Source: Verrucomicrobiaceae bacterium
Lineage (GTDB): Bacteria; Verrucomicrobiota; Verrucomicrobiia; Verrucomicrobiales; Verrucomicrobiaceae
DNA length: 64,000 nt
Direction: 5' to 3'
NCBI GenBank assembly: GCA_947507875.1
Contig: CANNQP010000006.1
Location: forward strand, 1 to 64,000
Of the stretch, positions 1-7,793 are shown one piece after another (positions within the stretch are counted from its first letter, which is position 1; every line of letters begins with the position of its first letter). A program made the position numbers and the translations under genes. The notes beneath the pieces were generated by a model. It saw only the letters and a list, made by a program, of their open reading frames with translations. It did no database searches and was not told the DNA's origin.

Positions 1-1
1 A

Positions 2-211
2 TTGCGAAACGCTGTCTGGGCTGAACCCCCAAGCCCAATCGCATTGTCGATATTTGTTGCTGCGTTGGTTGCAGTTTTTTTAAGTCATTGGTTTCTCAGA
101 CCCATATTTGCTCGTTTGTTCGCCGAACGGCCACCTTACCGAACAGAGACAAGAGAGGACGGTAAAACGGTCGTGACCTTCATGGATGAGCCAAAAGAGC
201 CTCTGTTGTAG
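2..211 (+). CDS. Hypothetical membrane protein, probably 5'-truncated by window edge
   Basis: The frame is open to the left edge and the first possible start is a TTG at base 2, so this may be only the C-terminal part of a longer protein. The 69 visible residues hold one strongly hydrophobic helix (about residues 13-31, with the core FVAALVAVFL), a short basic stretch, and a charged tail ending in DEPKEPLL. This fits a single-pass or last-helix membrane protein with its tail in the cytoplasm. I recognise no family. No gene follows it on the same strand for about 1.1 kb. Confidence 0.5.
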   Translation: MRNAVWAEPPSPIALSIFVAALVAVFLSHWFLRPIFARLFAERPPYRTETREDGKTVVTFMDEPKEPLL

Positions 212-248
212 AGGCCAGGCCCCTCGGTGGATGCAACTGCCGAGAACG

Positions 249-291
249 GGATAACGGGGTCACGGATAACGGGGTCAGGATAACGGGGTCA
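249..291. repeat. Three tandem 14-bp repeats
   Basis: The 14-base unit GGATAACGGGGTCA occurs three times in a row at 249-262, 264-277 and 278-291, with one extra C after the first. The last copy runs directly into GGCTGCAACTGGCTGAC (292-308), a sequence that recurs almost unchanged at 990-1006 and, shortened, at 2206-2218 and 2582-2594. No gene overlaps it. Function unknown; it may mark a recombination junction. Confidence 0.85.
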
Positions 292-483
292 GGCTGCAAC
301 TGGCTGACAGATTGATCTCATAGGCCATCCTCGACCACAGAGTCCGTCATGTCAGGGAAGCGAGGAACGAGGCAGCGACGCACACGCCCATCAAACACCC
401 GCCAGCGCAGCGGGGCCTCCCGAATCTCCAAAGCCTCGGTCTCACCACGGAATTCTCAGGGCCACAGGCCCGCTCGATACCAG

Positions 484-643
484 CCTGGGCCAACGGCCCA
501 GGAAACCAGTACGGCGACCGCCGGGTTAGTGGAGGGCTGAAAGCCCGACCGATGCTCCCAGCGCCCCGTGCATGGCTCGGGCCTTCAGCCCTCGGTCATG
601 GCAAATTTGAGGTGGCTCAATACCTGGGGCTGATCGCCCCAGG
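484..643. repeat. Cluster of REP-like palindromes
   Basis: Three inverted repeats sit within 160 bases. At 484-502 an 8-bp stem (CCTGGGCC/GGCCCAGG) closes on AAC. At 532-593 two 22-23 base arms, GAGGGCTGAAAGCCCGACC and its near-complement, face each other around an 18-base centre. At 623-643 CCTGGGGC pairs with GCCCCAGG. The style matches the palindrome at 28624-28642. This fits a dispersed REP-like element family. The open frame at 349-540 across it looks non-coding. Confidence 0.7.
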
Positions 644-756
644 CTGGGATGAATCGCGCCGTTGGCGCTCGATCAATGGCTCATGCAGAAGTAGGACGGA
701 CGTTCGGGGGCAGGCGAGCACTGGCTGAGCAGACTTATTCGGCCTTCCAGCAACCC

Positions 757-889
757 GCGAAGCCCGTGACCCGCGAAGGCAGGCACCCCGGCCTAAACCG
801 GTAAAACACCGCAGAGATCAGCTTGGAAGGGCCTTTTTCGACGGTGGGCCCAGTTGGGAAGCTGGAGAAGCGGCGTGCATCCAGGGGCC
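757..889. repeat. R1 dispersed repeat, copy 1 (partial, with decayed hairpin)
   Basis: Starts with GAAGCCCGTGACCCGCGAA (760-778) and follows the same order of sequence as 3470-3628: a CACCG...CGGTG hairpin remnant (807-846), CCCAGTTGGGAAGCTGGAGA, then the last bases of a DUF1501 gene. The hairpin stem has lost several pairs compared with the copies at 2355 and 3546, so this copy looks decayed. The whole unit 757-976 is best read as a duplicate of 3470-3717. Confidence 0.75.
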
Positions 890-976
890 TCACGCGATGA
901 TCTCGCGGACGACGTGGCCGTGGACGTCGGTGAGGCGGAAGTCGCGGCCCGCGTAGCGGTAGGTGAGGCGTTCGTG
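890..976 (-). pseudogene. Duplicated 3' end of DUF1501 gene
   Basis: On the minus strand this repeats the final 29 codons and the TGA stop of the DUF1501 gene whose stop is at 3629-3631, with only a few mismatches. It encodes the same C-terminal strand (...[17 protein letters not shown]). Similarity stops abruptly at 976, where unrelated sequence and the repeat GCGGGTCAGGCTGCAACTG begin. There is no start or upstream coding part, so it is a gene scrap carried along with the adjoining R1 repeat, not a functional gene. Confidence 0.8.
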
Positions 977-1012
977 GAAAAGCGGGTCAGGCTGCAACTG
1001 GCTGACTAAATG

Positions 1013-1061
1013 CCTTCCGCCATCCAATCACATCCCAATCCCTTCCGAAGTCAGTGCCCCG
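1013..1061. repeat. R1 dispersed repeat, short diverged copy
   Basis: CCTTCCGCCATCCAATCACA followed by TCCCAATCCCTTCCGAAG matches the leading part of the R1 unit at 2226, 2601 and 3441 with scattered mismatches. It is preceded, as at 2206 and 2582, by a GCAACTGGCTGAC element (994-1006). Confidence 0.65.
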
Positions 1062-1318
1062 CACAGCAAGGCACGCCGGCCCACCCACGGTGCCTGCCGC
1101 CACCCCGCGTCCTCATCCCGGTGACCGCAAGCCGAAGGAAATGGTATCAGGACGCAACGGGCTGACGAACGTCATCCAGCGAGTCCAGGAGCCGCTGATA
1201 TACTGTAGTGAGCGAATCGTCCGAGCCTTCCTTCCGCCTCCCAGCGGACACTTTTCCAGCATTCAGGCTACAGGGCTTCCGTTCTTGCCTTATTTCCGAT
1301 ATTGGGTATTATTTGGTC

Positions 1319-1615
1319 GTGATCGTTCATTTTGCCACCCAGCACACGGCTGCCTTGTTTGCGGGCAAGCCCATCAAAAGCGTGCCGCTGGCGCTGCAAG
1401 AAAGCGCCTTTCGCAAGCTGCGCCTGATGGATGCGGCTGTATCCGTCGCCAGCTTGCAGGCGGTGCCTTCCCTGCGTTGCAAAAAGCTTGGCGGGCAGAA
1501 AAAGGGGCAGCCTGAGCTTTGGAGCATCCGCGTGAACGACCAATGGCGCATCACTTTCACCTGCACCGAGCCTCCGCTCGAAATCCGCAACGCCGACTTC
1601 ACAGACTACCATTGA
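1319..1615 (+). CDS. higB: HigB-like toxin of a type II toxin-antitoxin pair
   Basis: A RelE/HigB-superfamily mRNA interferase, expected to cut mRNA at the ribosome until bound by its antitoxin. From the GTG at 1319 it gives 98 residues beginning MIVHFATQHTAALF, the usual HigB length; a TTG at 1313 is the alternative. The family landmarks are present: a basic patch LRCKKLGGQKKGQ, the strand WSIRVNDQWRITF with the Arg-Ile/Val-Asn-Asp-Gln-Trp-Arg core, and the C-terminal ...DFTDYH. The frame stays open upstream to 1208 but those residues do not resemble the family. The antitoxin gene follows after 47 bases, the toxin-first order typical of higBA. Confidence 0.88.
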   Translation: MIVHFATQHTAALFAGKPIKSVPLALQESAFRKLRLMDAAVSVASLQAVPSLRCKKLGGQKKGQPELWSIRVNDQWRITFTCTEPPLEIRNADFTDYH

Positions 1616-1662
1616 GCCGTAGCCCCTCCTGAACCACGACCCACATTCATCCAACACACGTC

Positions 1663-1980
1663 ATGAGCACCAAAGCCAAAAAGAACCTCCACCTCGCGCA
1701 TCCTGGCGAGATGCTCCTGCTCGAATTTCTTGAGCCGGCTGGTGTCAGTCAGTATCGCCTTGCACAAGCCGCCGGCATCACGGTCAGTCGGATCAACGAC
1801 TTGATCAAAGGGCGTCGCGGCATCACACCAGACACCGCCATCCGTCTCGGGGCCGCGCTGGGCACCGGACCCGAGCTGTGGCTCAATCTTCAACACGACT
1901 ACGACATGCGGCTGGCAAAGGCGGAAAAGGGCGCTGAATACGCTGCCATCACCGTCATTCCTGAATTGCTGGCCGCCTGA
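1663..1980 (+). CDS. higA: HigA-like XRE-family antitoxin
   Basis: A 105-residue DNA-binding antitoxin, which should neutralise the upstream toxin and repress the shared promoter. It begins in the HigA manner (HPGEMLLLEFLEPAGVSQYRL), has a helix-turn-helix at about residues 28-60 (QYRLAQAAGITVSRINDLIK), and the typical GRRGITPDTAIRLGAALGTG and ELWLNLQHDYDM segments. It lies 47 bases after the toxin and shares its strand, so the two are probably one operon. This VapI/HigA type is common in accessory regions, and the surrounding repeats fit that setting. Confidence 0.92.
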   Translation: MSTKAKKNLHLAHPGEMLLLEFLEPAGVSQYRLAQAAGITVSRINDLIKGRRGITPDTAIRLGAALGTGPELWLNLQHDYDMRLAKAEKGAEYAAITVIPELLAA

Positions 1981-2013
1981 TCTCATTCAGAGGATCAGTG
2001 CGCAGATCAAGCC

Positions 2014-2217
2014 ATGAAAACCTCCGAATTAAATGCCATTCATGCAGAGATCGCCGCGCTCCGCAGAGGCAAAACAGCACCCTCCCGTGCCTGGAAGCTC
2101 GAAAAGCAGCCAGATGGAAGCGTGCGCCGAACCGCCCTGAAACCCGAGGCAGTTCGCAAATTCAACGCTGACAAACAAGGGGCACGCATGGGCAGACAGG
2201 CGCAGGCAACTGGCTGA
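2014..2217 (+). CDS. Small hypothetical protein, 3' end runs into a repeat
   Basis: A 67-residue ORF starting 33 bases after higA on the same strand, so possibly a third gene of that operon. It is hydrophilic and helical at the N terminus (MKTSELNAIHAEIAALRRGK), then WKLEKQPDGSVRRTALKPE. The last residues (RQAQATG) and the TGA stop are provided by the GCAACTGGCTGAC repeat motif at 2206-2218, which suggests that the original C terminus was cut off by repeat insertion. No family recognised; it could be a remnant regulator. Confidence 0.5.
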   Translation: MKTSELNAIHAEIAALRRGKTAPSRAWKLEKQPDGSVRRTALKPEAVRKFNADKQGARMGRQAQATG

Positions 2218-2225
2218 CAGAATTG

Positions 2226-2440
2226 CTTCCACCCTCCAATCGCGTCCCAAGCCCCTCCGAAGCCCGTGACCCGCGAAGGCCGGCACCCAGGCCTAGACAG
2301 GTGAAACACCACCGCTCTGGAGCGCCGCGGAAGCCGCCGAAGGCGCTCGGGATCACCGCAGAGATGAGCTTTGAATGGAATTTCTCTGCGGTTATCCCAC
2401 CTCTCGCGGTGTGCCCGGTTGGGAAGCTGGAGACGCCGCA
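2226..2440. repeat. R1 dispersed repeat, copy 2 with intact hairpin
   Basis: Begins CTTCCACCCTCCAATCGCG, continues GAAGCCCGTGACCCGCGAA (2258-2277) and ends near GGTTGGGAAGCTGGAGA (2428-2434 region). It contains a 10-bp hairpin at 2355-2392 (ACCGCAGAGA/TCTCTGCGGT) around a loop GATGAGC-like sequence that also appears in the copy at 3546. An extra 40 bases after the CCGCGAAG core are not in the other copies. The forward open frame at 2223-2489 across it is treated as non-coding. Confidence 0.75.
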
Positions 2441-2600
2441 AGCCCCGACCTCCCGACGTGCGGCGAGAACGGACGATTCTAACCGCTGATGAGACGCTGA
2501 CCTGACGCTCATCCCATGCATATGTCTCTGAATTCATCAGCGTCATATCAGGGGTTCCAATCAGGGGAATGGCAACCAGGTGCAACTGACTGACCGACAC

Positions 2601-2665
2601 TCTTCCGCCCTCCAATCGCGTCCCAAGTCTCTCCGAAGCCCGTGACCCGCGAAAGTAGGCACCCT
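2601..2665. repeat. R1 dispersed repeat, copy 3 (short)
   Basis: CTTCCGCCCTCCAATCGCG, then TCTCCGAAGCCCGTGACC and GCGAAAGTAGGCACC, nearly identical to the start of the copy at 3441. The unit stops just before the 3' end of the kinase-like gene at 2700 and carries no hairpin. It is preceded by GCAACTGACTGAC (2582-2594). Confidence 0.75.
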
Positions 2666-2699
2666 GGCCCTGGCACTCCTGCGGCCACTGCGCTGCTTG

Positions 2700-3373
2700 T
2701 TACACTGCTTCCAGCGTTTTCATTCCCAGCATCCATCGCATCAGCGGCACATCGATAGCCACCAAGGCTCCGCTGGAGGTGCGCAGCACGTTTCCGCCGT
2801 GCGTGTCCGAGGCGACCAACTCGTCGAGCGGACGAAACCAAACGGTGTTCGCTCCCCAGCGGCGTTTCTCGAACCCAGATTCGGTGAAAAACTGAAACAC
2901 CTCGTCGGCTTCGGCCGGATGGCCTTCAATGGCGGGCTGGCTGGTGATCACCCGGATCACGCCGGGCCGTGTCTCTTCCACTCCCAACAGCCGAATCTGG
3001 TCTCCCAGTTCTTCGTTGCACAACCGCAAGCGCTCCAAGTAGCCGATGGGACTCGCCTCACTGCCATCAGGCAGATGACCAAAGCAGTTCCCATAGGTCG
3101 CTTTGATCACCAAACCGCTTGGTTCACCGGACGACGGAAACCAAACCTCATGCTCATAACCGAAGGCATCGGGAGGGCGGTCCGTCTCCTCAAAACTCCT
3201 CAGGCATCCCGTGCTTTCAGCCCACTGGCGGAGGGCCTCACACTCGGCCGCAAGCTGTGTCGAACCAAAAAGGCCTCCACCTCGGCGAATTGCTTCAGCG
3301 CCTGCTCGCGTTTCAGCAAGGGCGACTTCGAGCGCGCCTGACGCATCTGTTCGGCAAAGGTCTTCGGAGTCAT
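2700..3373 (-). CDS. Polyvalent-protein-kinase-like protein, probable frameshift
   Basis: The main frame (2700-3380) encodes a protein resembling the kinase-like domain of polyvalent proteins from mobile elements: GYEHEVWF near a nucleotide-contact strand, VIKATYGNCFGH with a candidate Lys, ASPIGYLERLRLCNEELGD, and a C-terminal SDTHGGNVLRTSSGALVAID that looks like the His/Asp-containing catalytic and metal-binding part. The first 36 codons of that frame look artificial, while the neighbouring frame from the ATG at 3373 reads MTPKTFAEQMRQARSKSPLL and so on, a convincing N terminus. Adding one T to the run of five at 3267-3271 joins the two frames into ...EVEAFFGSTQLAAECEALRQ. I therefore read it as one gene with a one-base deletion or a recoding site. 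R1 repeats lie on both sides. Confidence 0.65.
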
Positions 3374-3440
3374 GGGACATTCAAAAGGTGAATGAGGTGA
3401 TGTTACCCGCCCGACCCTGCCGTTGCCAAGCACTCTTTTC

Positions 3441-3628
3441 GTCCGCCCTCCCATCGCGTCCCAAGCCCCTCCGAAGCCCGTGACCCGCGAAAGTAGGCAA
3501 CCCCAGTCTAGAGTCTAGTCCGGTAAAACACCGCAGAGTTTGGATCACCGCCGAGATGAGCTTGGAAGGGCTTTTTTCGGCGGTGGGCCCAGTTGGGAAG
3601 CTGGAGAAGCGGCGTGCATCCAGGGGCG
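3441..3628. repeat. R1 dispersed repeat, copy 4 (full, abutting DUF1501 stop)
   Basis: The most complete copy: GTCCGCCCTCCCATCGCGTC, GAAGCCCGTGACCCGCGAAA, a hairpin at 3546-3585, then CCCAGTTGGGAAGCTGGAGA and a bridge to the DUF1501 stop codon at 3629. It is duplicated at 757-889 together with the end of the gene. Confidence 0.8.
3546..3585 (-). terminator. Hairpin downstream of DUF1501, part of R1 repeat
   Basis: A 9-bp perfect stem CACCGCCGA/TCGGCGGTG with a 22-base loop lies 43 bases beyond the DUF1501 stop on the minus strand. It lacks a T-tract on the proper side, so it is not a classical Rho-independent terminator, but its position could serve to end or protect the transcript. The equivalent hairpin at 2355-2392 has different bases in the stem yet still pairs. 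Confidence 0.4.
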
Positions 3629-5032
3629 TCACGCGATGATCTCGCGGACGACGTGGCCGTGGACGTCGGTGAGGCGGAAGTCGCGGCCCGCGTAGCGATA
3701 GGTGAGGCGTTCGTGATCCAGGCCGAGCAGGTGCAGCAGGGTGGCGTGCAGGTCGTGGATGTGGACTTTGTTTTCCTGCGCGAACCAGCCGTAGTCGTCG
3801 GTGGCACCGTGGGCATGGCCGGGCTTCACGCCGCCACCGGCGAGCCACATCGTGAAGCCGTAGGGGTTGTGATCGCGGCCATCCTTGCCCTGGGCGGTGG
3901 GGGTGCGGCCGAACTCGCCGCCCCAGAGGACGAGCGTGTCATCCAGCAGGCCGCGAGAGCGCAAGTCCTTGAGCAGCCCAGCGATGGGTTTGTCCACCTC
4001 AGCGGCGTTTTTGCTGTGGCCTTTGTAGAGGTTCCCATGCTGATCCCACTGCACCTCACTGTCGCTGTGGGTGACTTGCACGAAGCGCACGCCGCGCTCC
4101 AGAAAACGGCGCGCCATGAGGCACTGGCGGCCGAAGTTTTCCGTCACGGGATTGTCCAGGCCGTAGAGCTTTTGCGTGGCGGCCGATTCGGCGGAGATGT
4201 CCTGCACCTCGGGCATGGCACCCTGCATGCGAAAGGCGAGCTCGAAGCTATTGATGCGACCTTCCAGAGCAAGGTCCGCGCCGGTGAGGCTGAGGTGCTC
4301 GGCGTTTGCCTCGGCCAGGAAGTCGAGCTGCCTGCGCTGGTCCGCGAGAGTAAGCCGAGGATTGTGGATGTGCTTCACCAAGGCCTGGCGGGAGGGGATG
4401 CTGGCATTGCCGATGGGGGTGCCCTGCGCCCAGGCGGGCAGAAAGGCGGCGCCCCAGTTGTTCACGCCGCCGTGGGCGAGCGTGGGGCAGATGGTGATGA
4501 AGCTGGGCAGGTTTTCATTCTCCGTGCCGAGCCCGTAGGTGACCCAGGAGCCAAAGCTAGGCCGCACCTGCGTGTCGCTGCCCGTGTGAAGCTTCAGCAA
4601 GGCGCCCCCGTGGGCGGGGTTCGTGCCATGGAGGGAGCGCACGACGCAGAGCTCATCCGCGCACTGGGCCACATGGGGAAAGAGCTCGCTCACCGGCAGG
4701 CCACTTTGGCCGTACTGGCGGAACGTCCACGGGGACTTCAGCAGCTTGCCCGTGGCAGCGAAGGTGACGCGCGGCGTGGCAAAGGGATAATCCTTGCCGT
4801 CATCGCGCTGGAGCAGGGGCTTGGGATCAAAGGTGTCCACATGGGAGGGGCCACCTTTCATGAAGAGAAAGACGATGCGCTTCGCCCGCGCAGGAAAGTG
4901 CGTTTTCTTGGCGCTGAGCGGATTCACGGCCGCCGCGCTGGCGTTTTCACGCGCGAGCATGGAGCTCAGGGCCAGCAGGCCGAAGCCATTGGCACTGTGC
5001 TGCAGGAGGGTTCGGCGCGTGGCCCCGTTCAT
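3629..5032 (-). CDS. DUF1501 family exported protein
   Basis: A 467-residue member of DUF1501, a sulfatase/alkaline-phosphatase-fold family abundant in Planctomycetota and Verrucomicrobiota whose activity is not established. The start at 5032 was chosen because it gives a twin-arginine-like leader (NGATRRTLLQHSANGFGLLA) ending near residue 35; the frame is open further upstream without leader character. Family features seen are FLFMKGGPSHVDTFDPKP, PVSELFPHVAQCADELCVVR, GRQCLMARRFLERGVRFVQV, LVLWGGEFGRTP, and the C-terminal HDLHATLLHLLGLDHERLTY. It lies 82 bases after a sulfatase on the same strand, so the two may be co-transcribed. Its 3' end is duplicated at 890-976. Confidence 0.93.
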   Translation of the reverse strand: MNGATRRTLLQHSANGFGLLALSSMLARENASAAAVNPLSAKKTHFPARAKRIVFLFMKGGPSHVDTFDPKPLLQRDDGKDYPFATPRVTFAATGKLLKSPWTFRQYGQSGLPVSELFPHVAQCADELCVVRSLHGTNPAHGGALLKLHTGSDTQVRPSFGSWVTYGLGTENENLPSFITICPTLAHGGVNNWGAAFLPAWAQGTPIGNASIPSRQALVKHIHNPRLTLADQRRQLDFLAEANAEHLSLTGADLALEGRINSFELAFRMQGAMPEVQDISAESAATQKLYGLDNPVTENFGRQCLMARRFLERGVRFVQVTHSDSEVQWDQHGNLYKGHSKNAAEVDKPIAGLLKDLRSRGLLDDTLVLWGGEFGRTPTAQGKDGRDHNPYGFTMWLAGGGVKPGHAHGATDDYGWFAQENKVHIHDLHATLLHLLGLDHERLTYRYAGRDFRLTDVHGHVVREIIA

Positions 5033-5114
5033 GCGGATGAAATACGCCGCCCGAGGGATGAAGTTAGCGCGCCGCAGGACCGGTGCTGGTATGGAAGTGA
5101 CCTGCGCGAGCCGC

Positions 5115-6401
5115 TCAGGGCTTCCACCAGGCATCCAGCTTGGCCGCCAGCGCCTGCACGCGATCCGCACGCGCCGGGGCTAGGTTTTTCTCCTCGGTCG
5201 GGTCGGCGTTCAGGTCGTAGAGCTCCACGACGTCCTGAGGCTGATTCGCCGCGTGCGGCACGATGAGCTTGTCATGACCCTCAATGATCCAGCGCCAGCG
5301 CAGGCTGGAGGCGGGCACCTGGAGATCGACAAAGTTGTGGGTGAAGCACTCGCCGTAGAGCGTCTGGCGCGCGCTGACGGCGGTCTCGTCCAGCAAATTC
5401 AGGCCTGTCATGGCAGGCGTGGGGGACAGGCCTGCTGCACGCAGCAGCGTGGGTGCGAGGTCGATGGAGCTGGCCAGCGCCTGGGACATCTTCGGCGTCA
5501 CCGTGCCCGGCCAGCGGATCATGATGGGCGTGCGCAGGCCGCCATCGTAGGGGCTTTGCTTGGACTTGTCCGCGTAGCGCCCGGTCTGCGGGTTGGTGAT
5601 CCACCCATTGTCGGTCACATAGACGACGATGGTGTTTTCCTTCAGCCCCTGGTCGTCGAGGTGGCGCACGAGATCACCGCAGGTCTCGTCGAACCAGTCC
5701 ACCATGGCCCAGTACTTCGCCACGTGCTCGCTAGGGGCTTTGGCTTTGTATTTGTCAAACAGACGCTGAGGTGGGGTGTGCGGATCGTGGGGCATCATGG
5801 GCGCATACCAGACGAAGAAGGGCTTCTGCGCGCTGCGTGCTTCCTGGATGAAATCATAAATCGGCTGCAGGGTCTTGCGGCCGATGTCGAGCCCGGCGTC
5901 GCCATGGCGTCCGCCCTGGGTCATGCCATGGGTGAAGCCGCCGCGCGAATAGTGCTTCTGCCACCACTTGCCGGTCTGGAGGCTGAGGTAGCCTTTTTGC
6001 TGAAGCCTTTTGGGCAGCGTGCCGGCCTGTTCCAGGTGGTTGCTCATGACCTCGCGGCCTGCGTTGAATTCGGGACTGTTTTGAAACTTCCGCCCCTTGG
6101 CCCCGGGTGGCATCGGCGGGTCGTTGCTGGTCACCTTGTGCTGGTGCGGATATTGACCGGTGATGATGGTGGCCAGGCTGGGGCAGCAGAGGCTGCTGGG
6201 CACGTAGCCACGGCTGAAGGTCAGGCTCTCGCGTGCCAGCCGGTCCAGGTTCGGCGTCTGAATCTGCGGATGGCCCATGAACCCGTAGTCACTCCACAGC
6301 TGATCGTCAGAAATGATCATGACGATGTTCGGCGGCGTGTCAGCGGCGGTGGCAGCCAGCGGCAGCAGCGCGAGCAGGAGGAAAGATAGCAAAAGTCTCA
6401 T
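5115..6401 (-). CDS. Secreted sulfatase with C-x-P-S-Leu motif
   Basis: A 428-residue S1-type sulfatase expected to cleave sulfate esters from glycans in the periplasm or outside. The start at 6401 gives a clear Sec signal (MRLLLSFLLLALLPLAATAA). Metal-binding Asp32-Asp33 are in IIISDDQ-like sequence IVMIISDDQ, and TDNG lies in the second half. The formylglycine site reads C72-C-P-S-L76, so the usual final Arg is Leu. The same replacement occurs in a subgroup of planctomycetal sulfatases I recall, so the enzyme may still be matured, but this is uncertain. The frame is open upstream of 6401 without leader character. DUF1501 follows downstream on the same strand. Confidence 0.92.
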   Translation of the reverse strand: MRLLLSFLLLALLPLAATAADTPPNIVMIISDDQLWSDYGFMGHPQIQTPNLDRLARESLTFSRGYVPSSLCCPSLATIITGQYPHQHKVTSNDPPMPPGAKGRKFQNSPEFNAGREVMSNHLEQAGTLPKRLQQKGYLSLQTGKWWQKHYSRGGFTHGMTQGGRHGDAGLDIGRKTLQPIYDFIQEARSAQKPFFVWYAPMMPHDPHTPPQRLFDKYKAKAPSEHVAKYWAMVDWFDETCGDLVRHLDDQGLKENTIVVYVTDNGWITNPQTGRYADKSKQSPYDGGLRTPIMIRWPGTVTPKMSQALASSIDLAPTLLRAAGLSPTPAMTGLNLLDETAVSARQTLYGECFTHNFVDLQVPASSLRWRWIIEGHDKLIVPHAANQPQDVVELYDLNADPTEEKNLAPARADRVQALAAKLDAWWKP

Positions 6402-6527
6402 GGCGGGCGGCGGGAACGGAGCCAGTACGCCGGTTCTAGCGCCGGATGCAGGCGGAGGAGCCCTTCTTGACCTGCCCTGCATCCTGCTTCAAACAGAGCG
6501 CCCGTTTCCAAACCTGACCGCCCCGCC

Positions 6528-7652
6528 ATGCCCACCCTCTACCACATTGTCCCCACCCAGGCGCACAACGACCTCGTCCGCGCCGCTTACCTACATCGCG
6601 GCTACACTGCGGCCGAGGCCGAAGACGCTGCGCGGTTTTGTGAAATGGCCAGCGCGCATGGCATCCGCACGCACAATGCCATCAAGGCCCTGCACCTGGA
6701 TCATCTCTTCGGCAGTGCCACCGGTGGCTGCAAGCCCGGCGCTGAGATCAAGGTGATCGACAAAAAATTCGCCGCGAGCGAGGCCTGGGACGGCAACCTG
6801 AAGCTGGGCCAAAGCGTCGCCTTCCGTGCCATGGAGCGCTGCATGGAGCTGGCAGACCAGTATGGCATCGGCCAGGTCAGCGTGGACAATGCCTTCCACT
6901 ACCTCTGGGGTGGCGGTTACGTCATGGATGCCGCGAAGAAAGGCTACATCGCCTACACGAACTGCACCTCCACCCTGGGCGAGGTCGTGCCTTTCGGTGG
7001 CAAATTCCCCGTGCTCGGCACCAACCCACACTCCTGGGGCCTGCCCACGCAGGATGCCTGTGGCTTCCCGATCGTGATCGACTGGGCCACCAGCACCGTG
7101 GCCATGGGCCGCGTGCAGCAGCTCAAGCGCGAGGGCAAGCCCCTGCCTCCTGGAGCAGCGGTCGATAAAGACGGCAAACCCACGACCGCTGCGAACGAAG
7201 CCGCGTGGCTCCTGCCCTTCGGCGCGCACAAGGGCTACGGCCTCAGCCTGCTCATCGAGGTCATGGGCGGCATGATCGGCGGCAGCCTGCCCACCCTGCG
7301 CGGAGGCGGTGCCCATCCCGACATCAAGTCCCAGGCCTTTCCGGCAGATGAAAAGCGCACCAGCAGCTTCTACTTCCAGGTCATCCATCCCGATGCCATC
7401 AGCAGCGGCCTCTTCGCGAAAGGCCGCAACTTCCAAGAGAACGTCAAGGCCGTGATCGACGACATCCTGGGCCACGGCAACGAAGGCTGCATGCTGCCCG
7501 GCCAGCCCGAGGCGCAAAACGCCGCGCACACCGCGAAGGCAGGCGGCCTGCTCTTCAGCACCGCCGAGGTCGAGGCCCTGAATGAAATCGCCGATGAGGT
7601 GAAGGCCAGCCGTTTTGACATCGCCAGCCTCGCCACCTACGAGGTGCCGTGA
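6528..7652 (+). CDS. Malate/lactate/ureidoglycolate dehydrogenase family (Ldh_2)
   Basis: A 374-residue NAD(P)-dependent 2-hydroxyacid dehydrogenase of the type that includes YbiC, AllD and sulfolactate dehydrogenase, structurally unrelated to classical LDH. Family signs: an N-terminal helix pair with RAAYLHRGYTAAEAEDAARF, SHG-like ASAHGIRTHNAIK, the nucleotide-site segment PFGGKFPVLGTNPHSWGLP, IVIDWATSTVAMGRV, and PFGAHKGYGLSLLIEVMGG. It is slightly longer than typical (about 340-360). It is transcribed away from the sulfatase across a 126-base gap that must hold both promoters. Substrate cannot be told from sequence. Confidence 0.9.
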   Translation: MPTLYHIVPTQAHNDLVRAAYLHRGYTAAEAEDAARFCEMASAHGIRTHNAIKALHLDHLFGSATGGCKPGAEIKVIDKKFAASEAWDGNLKLGQSVAFRAMERCMELADQYGIGQVSVDNAFHYLWGGGYVMDAAKKGYIAYTNCTSTLGEVVPFGGKFPVLGTNPHSWGLPTQDACGFPIVIDWATSTVAMGRVQQLKREGKPLPPGAAVDKDGKPTTAANEAAWLLPFGAHKGYGLSLLIEVMGGMIGGSLPTLRGGGAHPDIKSQAFPADEKRTSSFYFQVIHPDAISSGLFAKGRNFQENVKAVIDDILGHGNEGCMLPGQPEAQNAAHTAKAGGLLFSTAEVEALNEIADEVKASRFDIASLATYEVP

Positions 7653-7793
7653 GGCACGACGCCAGCGCCGGCACGTGCATGACTCTGTCCCCCCTCCAGC
7701 GCCAAGGCGCACTCGGGTTCCAGGCATGAGTCATGCGTTCTGCGGCTTTGGCAGAGGCTCCGGTTCGTTCCCCATTTGTTAAAATCCTGTTTC

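Noticed and set aside
3593-5266. 557-codon plus-strand frame
   Set aside because: Antisense to DUF1501 and sulfatase; composition is that of a high-GC shadow frame.
6591-7727. 378-codon minus-strand frame
   Set aside because: Antisense to the dehydrogenase.
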